From contig CAZOIA010000265.1 of assembly GCA_964579675.1 (NCBI GenBank), forward strand, positions 1 through 6,853: a stretch of DNA of 6,853 bases, read 5' to 3'. The stretch is from CAZOIA01 sp964579675. Lineage in GTDB: Bacteria > Planctomycetota > Phycisphaerae > UBA1845 > PWPN01. Within the stretch, counting starts at the first letter, position 1, and each line of letters opens with the position of its first letter. The translations under genes were made by a program, and so were the position numbers. A model generated the notes under the pieces. The model was not told the origin of the DNA. It saw nothing but the letters and a program-made list of their open reading frames with translations, and did not search any database. Of the stretch, positions 1 through 5,404 are shown in pieces.

Positions 1-136
1 GCCCCTGGGCTTCGCCGCTTGCCGCCGCCAGCCACGCCGGGCCGCCGGCCTGCCCGAGAGCCTCCGACCCCGGGACTATCAGCGCGGAGATGACCAACAC
101 ACCCACACCTATCATGGTGCTTCTCGTGCCCGTCAT
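1..136 (-). CDS. Secreted protein of unknown function, N-terminus only (runs off left edge)
   Basis: Only the first 45 codons are in the window, so function cannot be assigned. The frame starts at ATG 136-134 and stays open to the left edge. The start is well supported: AAGGAGG lies on the minus strand at 149-143, six bases upstream of the ATG, and a sigma70-type promoter lies about 105 bases upstream. The N-terminus reads as a classical signal peptide: Thr/Arg-containing n-region (residues 2-7), hydrophobic core from Met8 to Val21, then a Pro-Gly-Ser c-region with a plausible signal peptidase I site after Ala26-Leu27-Gly28. The mature part begins Gln-Ala-Gly-Gly-Pro-Ala-Trp. The product is therefore probably exported to the periplasm or cell surface. 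The second ATG (Met8) is a worse start because the Shine-Dalgarno would be too distant. The gene is codirectional with the prepilin, 285 bases away. Confidence 0.72.
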   Translation of the reverse strand, partial: MTGTRSTMIGVGVLVISALIVPGSEALGQAGGPAWLAAASGEAQG

Positions 137-142
137 GATTGT

Positions 143-149
143 CCTCCTT
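143..149 (-). promoter_or_regulatory. Strong Shine-Dalgarno (AAGGAGG)
   Basis: A perfect AAGGAGG on the minus strand lies six bases before the ATG at 136. It fixes the start of the partial secreted-protein gene. It is the only strong ribosome binding site in the window; none of the other gene starts has a comparable one. Confidence 0.8.
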
Positions 150-241
150 AGGTTGAGGTTTGCCGAGGTTACAGGTCTTCCCCTGCCCGCAGGTACGGCG
201 TGTCTGCCGCGCCCCCGTGCAGTTGCTTACACCCAAGGGCC

Positions 242-269
242 ATTATCTCAGAAAGCCCTTACGAGTCAA
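242..269 (-). promoter_or_regulatory. Sigma70-type promoter of the secreted-protein gene
   Basis: On the minus strand TTGACT (269-264) and GATAAT (247-242) are separated by 16 bases; each hexamer matches the consensus at five of six positions. Transcription would start near 235, giving a leader of about 100 bases before the ATG at 136. The leader contains small possible hairpins (for example CCTG/CAGG at 182-193) and three AACCT copies close to the ribosome binding site. I could not match it to a known riboswitch. The promoter lies downstream of the prepilin gene, so the secreted-protein gene probably has its own transcript. Confidence 0.6.
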
Positions 270-350
270 GTGAAAAAACGCCACTTCAACCCCCCAAACG
301 CCCCCCCTAACCTCGTGAGGTCAGCATTCGACCGCCGCCAAGGCCCACGA

Positions 351-409
351 CCGCACACGAACGGGTCGCTTAACCGGGTGGCCCGTGGTCGCTGTTCTCG
401 GTTGTGCGG
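351..409. repeat. Imperfect inverted repeat, possible structured element 3' of the prepilin gene
   Basis: CCGCACA (351-357) pairs perfectly with TGTGCGG (403-409). After a bulge, GAACGG (359-364) pairs with CTGTTC (392-397), including one G-T wobble, and a small inner hairpin CGGG/CCCG (375-378 with 382-385) sits near the apex. The element starts 13 bases past the prepilin stop on the minus strand. It could be a transcript-end structure, but no T-run follows it on either strand, so a classical intrinsic terminator is not supported. The rest of the 137-421 gap holds only the promoter and leader of the next gene. Confidence 0.35.
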
Positions 410-421
410 CAGCGGGCGTCG

Positions 422-844
422 TCAGGGCGTAAAGCCCGAGTCAAATAGTGCGTTGGGAGCACGGATGACGGATCCGGTGTGTCGGTTGATGCAGAAGGGG
501 TAACCGGCCTTCAGGAAATCCAGCCCCTGTTTATTCTGCTCGAATCCGTTTCGATCATAGGCCACGGCAGAGCTGGCCGACGGATGGGGATGGCGGACAA
601 AGATACTACCTTGTGTTTCATCAAGGTATACGATGCTGTTTGAGGGCCACCGCACGAGCTCGCCTCGTCGATTGAAGACGACATAGAAAGTATCCAGCGC
701 GCTGATTGGAGCGGCGCCCAAGTGGCCTGGCTCGCCTTGAAGCGCCACCTGGAAGCCCGGAGAAAGCGCGTAGCCGGGCGCCAGCCAGACCATACCTGGC
801 AAGGCGGTCACACCCGTGCCAGCGATTTGCCGGAAACTCCATTC
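422..844 (-). pseudogene. C-terminal part of GspH-like prepilin, cut off by an in-frame amber codon
   Basis: This is the in-frame continuation of the prepilin frame after TAG 847-845, ending at TGA 424-422 (140 codons). It has no start of its own that I trust; a GTG at 811-809 is in frame but lacks a ribosome binding site. The translation looks like real protein and fits the C-terminal part of GspH/FimT-type pseudopilins: a TALPGM...APGY segment, then a beta-rich stretch with VVFNRRGELVRW, a pattern typical of the family, and a closing segment with Cys and a HTGSVIRAP motif. Together with the upstream part it would make a 251-residue prepilin, a normal size. Either the gene is broken by a point mutation, the codon is read through, or the base is a sequencing error. 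Confidence 0.6.
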
Positions 845-1177
845 CTAGCCGGGAATCTCGAACCCACCCCGGCGATTCGCGAAGACAAGCAGGCGGACCT
901 GCTGATGGGAACCCCATTGTGGGTTGCCGAGGGCGTCCTTGACCATTTGGCCCTGATCGTCGAGATCAAAAGCGCGTTCGATACGCATAGCGGCGGTGGT
1001 GAAGTGACTCCGGGCGGTAGCTTGAGTAGCGGTAAGGAGGATGCTGAAGGTCTCGACGGCTTTTGCCTGCTGGTTTGAGAGAAGCGATGATCGGATAGCT
1101 GGTCCCGCCAGCGAAAGCATCAGAAGGACAATCGTTATCACGACCGCCAACTCGATAATCGTGAACGCCGGTTTCAT
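845..1177 (-). CDS. Prepilin-type N-terminal methylation protein, GspH-like pseudopilin (truncated at 110 aa by TAG)
   Basis: The protein starts with a class III signal: a short leader (Met-Lys-Pro-Ala), then Phe5-Thr-Ile-Ile-Glu9-Leu, with Glu at mature position +5, followed by a hydrophobic helix to about residue 24. A prepilin peptidase would cut before Phe5; the residue at -1 is Ala rather than the usual Gly, which is tolerated in some pilins. Such proteins are inserted in the inner membrane and assembled into type II secretion pseudopili or type IV pili. After the helix come a polar alpha segment and the start of a beta region (QQVRLLVFANRRGGFEIPG). The frame then meets TAG at codon 111, while family-like sequence continues in the same frame for 140 more codons. 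The start at ATG 1177 fits the signal, but no good Shine-Dalgarno precedes it. As it stands the product lacks most of the globular domain and is unlikely to work as a pseudopilin. Confidence 0.75.
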   Translation of the reverse strand: MKPAFTIIELAVVITIVLLMLSLAGPAIRSSLLSNQQAKAVETFSILLTATQATARSHFTTAAMRIERAFDLDDQGQMVKDALGNPQWGSHQQVRLLVFANRRGGFEIPG

Positions 1178-1243
1178 ATCACATGGGTCCGTCTCTCGAT
1201 CGCGGCAAAGGCAGTCTCGCGCGGGCCGGGTTCCGCTTTCTGT

Positions 1244-1314
1244 CTGCTTGGGGAATGGTTCTCCCCGGTATTGGCCCGGGAATCTCTAGTGGCGGCAATC
1301 GGTGTCCCAAGCAG
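1244..1314. repeat. Long-range inverted repeat enclosing smaller hairpins
   Basis: CTGCTTGGG (1244-1252) and CCCAAGCAG (1306-1314) are perfect 9-base complements. Between them CCCGG (1264-1268) pairs with CCGGG (1276-1280), and GGGGA (1250-1254) can alternatively pair with TCCCC (1262-1266), partly competing with the outer stem. On the minus strand this would lie in a leader of the prepilin gene, 67 bases upstream of its ATG. The competing stems resemble a switchable leader, but I recognise no known riboswitch. Confidence 0.35.
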
Positions 1315-1380
1315 TCGGCTGATCCGATCATCTGGCTTCTCCTGTCAATTCGAACCTGCAGCATAAGGCGAGTTACAAGC

Positions 1381-1390
1381 CAATTAATTG
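1381..1390. repeat. Perfect AT-rich palindrome CAATTAATTG
   Basis: A 10-base perfect palindrome stands out in GC-rich surroundings in the middle of the divergent intergenic region. TACAA (1374-1378) and TTGTA (1388-1392) form a further overlapping inverted pair. It could be an operator for a dimeric regulator between the two divergent genes, but no regulator gene is in the window. Confidence 0.3.
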
Positions 1391-1579
1391 TAGGCGTTCC
1401 CCAAGTGCGAGGAGACGTTGAAATGGAGCCGCGGGCGAATCGTTTCTCGTCACCGGGGCTCACACAGTACTGCAGAATATGTTGCCGAGGGCCGGCATAC
1501 GCGCAAGGGCGCCGGGTGAACCGGGTCTGCACCGGGGGCATGGGAAGAGGGGGATTCCTCGGGTCAGCGGGCCCCCGAA

Positions 1580-1598
1580 GCGCCAGCAGGGCTGGTGT
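1580..1598. repeat. Short compact hairpin upstream of GTPase A
   Basis: GCGCCAGC (1580-1587) pairs with GCTGGTGT (1591-1598) around a three-base loop, with two G-T wobbles. It lies 46 bases before the GTPase A start and just before TTGACA at 1608. It might be an operator or a leftover terminator without a T-run; its role is unknown. Confidence 0.25.
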
Positions 1599-1644
1599 GA
1601 ACAGTTCTTGACATTGCCCGCCGGTTTCGGTCTGCTTATCCGCC

Positions 1645-3381
1645 ATGGCTCTTCACGCCGACCGGTTCGAGTCGAATCTCTTTGCCCTGGATGAGCAACT
1701 TGCCCGCTTTCGCTCCCGCGTCACCCGGGTCACGGTCGGGCGGATCGACCGGTGGCGATCGCATGCCGGGGCGCTGCGGTTTCATCTCCGTGGTTCACAG
1801 GATCGTCCCCTGCTGGTCGCGATCCTGGGGGGCACGGGCACGGGCAAGAGCACAATGATGAACCGGCTGGTGGGCACGGAGGTGTCGGCCACCTCCTTGC
1901 GCCGGACGTTTACGAACGGCCCGGTGGCGGTGGCGGGGCGGGAATCAGACGTTCCGGCGGGGTGGTTCAGCGACAATGTGACCATTGCCTCGGCGGAGTC
2001 CATTCCGGTCCGGGGGGAGGACGGCTCCCTGGTGGTGGTTCCGCTGGAGCATCCGCTCACCGCACGGGTCACGCTCGTGGACACGCCGGATTTGGACGGC
2101 GACCGGCTCGATCACCACTCCCAGGCTGATCGTGTCTTTCGCTGGGCTCAGGCGGTCGTGTTCCTCGTGACGCCCGAGAAATACCAGATGACCGAGCTGC
2201 CGGGCTACTTCCGCCTGGCCCGGCGGTACGAGTTGCCGAGCCTGTTCGTGATGAACAAGTGCGAGGAGCGGGCGGTGGTCGAGGACTTCCGCGTCCAGCT
2301 CGGCAAACGGGAATGGCCCGCCGCGCGCGTCTTCGCCGTTCCGCGAGAGGACGCGGCCTACGAACCGCCGGCGGAGGTTGCCCTGCCCGCCCTGCGCGAT
2401 GCGCTGCGTTCTCTTGAGGTGCCCAATGCCGGCCAGCAGACCCGGGGGTTGACAAATCGCTCTGCGGACCTGATGGGCCGGCTTCGCGATCAGATTCTCA
2501 TGCCCCTGCGGGCGGATCGGCGGGAGATCGATCGGCTTCTGTCGGCATTGGCATCGCTCAAGACCTCTTCGCCGGGTCTGGACGTGAGCCCTCTGACCCA
2601 GCAACTTCAGCGGCGCATGCAGGAGCAGAGTGTGCTGTACCTGATGGGCCCCAAGCGGATCCTGGAACGTGTTCGTCAGGTCCCGGGTATACTCGCCCGG
2701 CTGCCCCGGACGGCGTGGGACCTCCTCGTCCGCGGCGAGCAACCGACGTTAAGCCTGCCGCCGCCAGATGCAGGAAGCCCTGCGGTGCCGGACTTCGCCG
2801 CGACCTTTGTCGATCAACTGGTGGTGGTTCAGAGCCGGATCGACGACGTGCTGCGGTCCAATCCCACCGCGGAGCAATGGTTGACCGAGGGGGCTGAATC
2901 CTACCAGGAAACTAAGATGGATCCGGCCGAGGCGGGCCGAATCGTCGAGGAGGAACTGGCCGACCTGAGAGCCTGGCTCCAAGAGCGATGGGAGAGCACG
3001 CCCCGTGACACCCGGGCGGTGGAGAAACTGCTCAAGTACCTGCTCGGCGGACGGAAAGTGGTGGGGCTCTCGGAGGCAGCGCCTTACCTGCTGGCCCTGG
3101 TGGTGGCGACGCACGGCGCGGTCTTCGGCCCGATTGACCTGCTGATCATCGGCGGTTTCAGTGCCGCGACGTGGCTGGGCGAGAAGCTCAGCAACGAGGT
3201 AACCCGCCGCACCCGCGCGACCAACCGGCAAATCAGCGAGCGTTTTGAGCAGCTTGCGTGCGAGCAGGTGGAACGAGTCCGGCAGTGGTTGGATCGGCGG
3301 GCCCCGCAAATCAACGAGCTGAACCGGTTGGAACGTATCGCGGACGAGATTTCGGAGGGCATCGAAAACGCAAGAACCTGA
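1645..3381 (+). CDS. GTPase A: dynamin-like/TRAFAC membrane-associated GTPase
   Basis: A 578-residue P-loop GTPase. Visible motifs: G1 GGTGTGKS at 62-69; a probable G2 Thr in RRTFT (86-90); G3 DTPD at 146-149; G4 NKCE at 204-207, with Glu in place of the usual Asp. G5 is not clear (VFAVPRED at 229-236). The P-loop followed by a Thr-rich switch and GPVAV resembles the large bacterial dynamin-like GTPases better than small Era-type ones. A mainly helical middle (about 270-470) is followed by a hydrophobic hairpin at 479-511 (PYLLALVVAT, then IDLLIIGGFSAATWLG) and a charged helical tail. It probably binds or inserts in the inner membrane and couples GTP hydrolysis to membrane or partner remodelling; this is inference. 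ATG 1645 has no Shine-Dalgarno, but no better start is seen. The stop codon is the first triplet of the downstream repeat. It is paired with GTPase B, 126 bases downstream. I cannot name the family. Confidence 0.85.
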   Translation: MALHADRFESNLFALDEQLARFRSRVTRVTVGRIDRWRSHAGALRFHLRGSQDRPLLVAILGGTGTGKSTMMNRLVGTEVSATSLRRTFTNGPVAVAGRESDVPAGWFSDNVTIASAESIPVRGEDGSLVVVPLEHPLTARVTLVDTPDLDGDRLDHHSQADRVFRWAQAVVFLVTPEKYQMTELPGYFRLARRYELPSLFVMNKCEERAVVEDFRVQLGKREWPAARVFAVPREDAAYEPPAEVALPALRDALRSLEVPNAGQQTRGLTNRSADLMGRLRDQILMPLRADRREIDRLLSALASLKTSSPGLDVSPLTQQLQRRMQEQSVLYLMGPKRILERVRQVPGILARLPRTAWDLLVRGEQPTLSLPPPDAGSPAVPDFAATFVDQLVVVQSRIDDVLRSNPTAEQWLTEGAESYQETKMDPAEAGRIVEEELADLRAWLQERWESTPRDTRAVEKLLKYLLGGRKVVGLSEAAPYLLALVVATHGAVFGPIDLLIIGGFSAATWLGEKLSNEVTRRTRATNRQISERFEQLACEQVERVRQWLDRRAPQINELNRLERIADEISEGIENART

Positions 3382-3462
3382 AACCACGAATGCACGCGGG
3401 TGGACACGGATGAGACAAGCTGAAACCGCCGATGAACGCAGATGAACGCCGATGAGAAAGAC
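3379..3462 (+). repeat. Two 42-base direct repeat units with 10-base sub-periodicity
   Basis: Unit 1 (3379-3420) and unit 2 (3421-3462) are identical at 30 of 42 positions without gaps. Both begin TGAAACC, and both contain GATGAGA near the 3' end. Inside unit 2 the 10-base words GATGAACGCA, GATGAACGCC and GATGAGAAAG follow each other directly (3431-3460). The TGA of unit 1 is the stop codon of GTPase A. From memory, degenerate repeats of this GATGAACGC/CACGAATG style are scattered between genes in several environmental phyla, including Planctomycetota, and produce spurious hypothetical proteins on the opposite strand. Their function is not known to me. Confidence 0.8.
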
Positions 3463-3504
3463 TGAGGATTGAGAGTCGAGAGCTGAGAGTTGATAGCTGA
3501 AAAC
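3463..3504 (+). repeat. Six tandem 7-base repeats (consensus TGAGAGT)
   Basis: Six heptamers follow without gaps: TGAGGAT, TGAGAGT, CGAGAGC, TGAGAGT, TGATAGC, TGAAAAC. The array starts exactly where the second 42-base unit ends, is itself 42 bases long, and ends three bases before the ATG of GTPase B. Because the period is 7, TGA falls in all three plus-strand frames. The array occupies the place where a ribosome binding site for GTPase B would be expected, and no clear Shine-Dalgarno is seen there. Confidence 0.8.
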
Positions 3505-3507
3505 GCC

Positions 3508-5259
3508 ATGAACGCAATGCTGCATGAGACTCGCCAGCTCGTTGGCGAAGTCATCGAGCTGACCGGGGCCTGCCCGCCGGAGATCCTGGACGCCGGCGCA
3601 CCGGTCTTGTCCGAGCCGGTGCTGACCGGGTCGCAGGGGCAGCGGTTTTACCTGGTTGGATTGATCGGCGGCAAGAACGTGGGAAAGAGTTCGCTGGTCA
3701 ACGCACTGGTCGGCAGCGAGATCACGGCCCGCAGCGGCTACGGTCCGGGCACAGAGAAAGTGGTGGCCTACGCTCACGAGACTCAGGCCGAGGGCTTGAG
3801 AGAGATGCTCGATCGCGAGGTGCCGGGCCGCTGCGAGATCGTCACGCACTCGACGCCGGGGCTGACTCGCCAGGTGCTGCTCGATTTGCCCGATGTGGAC
3901 AGTTACTACGAGTTCCACCGGGACATCACGAAGCGAATGCTCCGGCACATGCTCTTTCCCGTATGGATACAGAGCGTGGAGAAATACGCGGACAGCAAGC
4001 CACGGGAACTCCTGGCGATGGTGACGGCCGGCAACGACCCGCGGAACTTCGTCTTCTGCCTGAACAAGATCGACCAGGTGATCGCCCGCGAAGGTCACGA
4101 GGTCGCCCGCGAGCTTCGCGACGAGTACGCATCGCGGCTTTCGGCGGCACTGGGGATCGCCCCGCCCAGAGTGTGGATGATCAGCGCGATCCATCGCGAC
4201 CAGGGGGAACTGCCTGCCCTGCGGGCGCTGCTGGCCCGGGAGAAATCCCCCGAGACGGTCAGCCGCTCGCAGCAACGGGCGGCCCGGCAACATGCTGCCT
4301 CGCTGCTGTGGTGGGTGGAGCAACAGCACCTCGGTCGGCGCCTGGATCGGCTTGACCGGCTGCAGAGCGAAGCCCAGGAAGAGGTGATGGAGCGCATCGG
4401 TGGGCCGCTGATCGAACGGATCACCAGCGGGCTGATGGGCGACCCGAGCTTGCGCATGACGCTGGCGGACGAAGGGATGCAGCAGCGGGTCGCCCGCTGG
4501 CCGATCGTGAACATACTGCACGTGGTGCTCGAACCGATCACTTCGGTGCTGCGCCATCGGCTGTCGTTGCCGCAGCAGCGCGCACTTGAAAGCACGGAGG
4601 GACTCGTCGAGCGGTACCTGGGCGACGAGGAAAGATCGCTATCAACACAGGTCCAGGTGACGTTCGCCCGATTGCAGCAATCGCATCCGCAAATGAGCCA
4701 TCTCTATCGCGACGGGGGACTGTGGGACCGGACGTCGGCGGACCGAGCGGTGAGCGGACTGCGGCAACGGCTTGCCGGTACGATCGAACGCCAGCGGGCG
4801 GCGCTGCGATTGCAAATGGCGGGCGGCGGGGGCACCGTCGGCTGGCTCGGGCGCGTGCTGATCACGCTGGGCGCGGCCATCTGGTTCCCGTTTGTCCAGC
4901 CGGTCCTCGAGGCGTATCTGAGTCCGGGCGGCATGAGTGACTTCGCCCTGCTGGCGGTGCAGGTGCTGGGCGTGTCCTATCTCCTCAAGAACGTGGCCTT
5001 CCTTGCGGTATATTTCGTGCTTGTGTGGCTGTGCGTGAAATGGGCGGTGCGGCGCAGAGTTGCCCGCTGGCTGGAGCGATTGAACACAGACGCGCATCTC
5101 GATCCCGCCCTGAGCCTTTCCGGACAGACGCTCGAGTGGACGGCCCACCTGCTGGACCCGATCCGCCGGGCCCGCGAGCAGACGGAATCGATCGTCCGGC
5201 GAGCCGGCGAGTTGCGGGCTGAACTGGATGCAAGTGCCGGGAGAAGCACCGCCGCGTGA
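3508..5259 (+). CDS. GTPase B: integral membrane GTPase, Era-like P-loop, partner of GTPase A
   Basis: A 583-residue membrane GTPase counted from ATG 3508. G1 is GGKNVGKS at 54-61, followed by SLVNALVG as in Era/FeoB-type domains; probable G2 Thr82 in GPGTEK; G3 DLPD at 126-129; G4 NKID at 186-189; G5 SAI at 226-228. All five motifs are intact. A long helical region (about 250-440) leads to two strongly hydrophobic segments, about 444-467 and 478-511, then an Arg-rich helix and a hydrophilic tail, so the G domain should be cytoplasmic and the protein anchored in the inner membrane. The layout copies GTPase A, which suggests ancient duplication or a heteromeric pair. The start is uncertain: TTG 3490 and ATG 3517 are also in frame, but 3490 would lie inside the 7-base repeat array, so 3508 is preferred. 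Paired dynamin-like GTPases are known elsewhere (for example IniA/IniC and DynA/DynB); membership of that group is inference. Confidence 0.86.
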   Translation: MNAMLHETRQLVGEVIELTGACPPEILDAGAPVLSEPVLTGSQGQRFYLVGLIGGKNVGKSSLVNALVGSEITARSGYGPGTEKVVAYAHETQAEGLREMLDREVPGRCEIVTHSTPGLTRQVLLDLPDVDSYYEFHRDITKRMLRHMLFPVWIQSVEKYADSKPRELLAMVTAGNDPRNFVFCLNKIDQVIAREGHEVARELRDEYASRLSAALGIAPPRVWMISAIHRDQGELPALRALLAREKSPETVSRSQQRAARQHAASLLWWVEQQHLGRRLDRLDRLQSEAQEEVMERIGGPLIERITSGLMGDPSLRMTLADEGMQQRVARWPIVNILHVVLEPITSVLRHRLSLPQQRALESTEGLVERYLGDEERSLSTQVQVTFARLQQSHPQMSHLYRDGGLWDRTSADRAVSGLRQRLAGTIERQRAALRLQMAGGGGTVGWLGRVLITLGAAIWFPFVQPVLEAYLSPGGMSDFALLAVQVLGVSYLLKNVAFLAVYFVLVWLCVKWAVRRRVARWLERLNTDAHLDPALSLSGQTLEWTAHLLDPIRRAREQTESIVRRAGELRAELDASAGRSTAA

Positions 5260-5404
5260 TCGGGAGTCCTTCGCGACGCAAGCAGAGTCAGGGGAACCAA
5301 GGGCGGAGGGGGATGGGTGGTTTATCGGACGCGAGAGAACTCCCGAGAACCGTCTTGCGCTACGCCACAGTCTGGCCACGAGTTGTCCGATGTTATGGGA
5401 CGAC

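Larger units (their letters stand above)
1178..1644. other. Divergent intergenic region without a gene
   Basis: This 467-base gap separates the minus-strand prepilin from plus-strand GTPase A. The open frames in it look like GC-rich shadows with no family features, and I see no RNA gene. It holds three inverted repeats, listed separately, and two perfect TTGACA hexamers pointing towards the two flanking genes: minus strand 1348-1343 and plus strand 1608-1613. Neither has a convincing -10 at normal spacing, so I do not call them promoters. If 1608-1613 were a real -35, the transcript would begin only a few bases before the ATG at 1645, which would fit the absence of a Shine-Dalgarno there. Confidence 0.6.

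Noticed and set aside
90..503. Plus-strand open frame of 137 codons
   Set aside because: It overlaps the signal-peptide gene, its promoter and the prepilin end on the other strand; its translation is Pro/Arg-rich with no domain and no ribosome binding site.
1179..1646. Overlapping open frames on both strands across the divergent intergenic region
   Set aside because: Composition is Arg/Gly/Pro-rich as expected of shadows in GC-rich DNA. Starts lack ribosome binding sites, and no family motif is visible.
3379..3504. CRISPR array or REP/RAYT element
   Set aside because: Units are contiguous with no spacers, imperfect and not palindromic, so neither a CRISPR array nor a REP hairpin fits.
2749..4557. 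602-codon minus-strand frame antisense to both GTPase genes
   Set aside because: It is His/Gln/Arg-rich, runs through the non-coding repeat, and lies opposite two genes with clear GTPase motifs. It is a shadow held open by GC-rich codons.
5260..5346. 8-base inverted repeat TCGGGAGT / ACTCCCGA after GTPase B as a terminator
   Set aside because: The arms are 71 bases apart and no T-run follows, so it does not look like an intrinsic terminator.
5228..5404. N-terminal extension of the membrane protein, starting inside GTPase B at ATG 5228
   Set aside because: The frame is open, but third codon positions are much less G/C-rich than downstream, and the translation is polar with no recognisable features before the first membrane segment.
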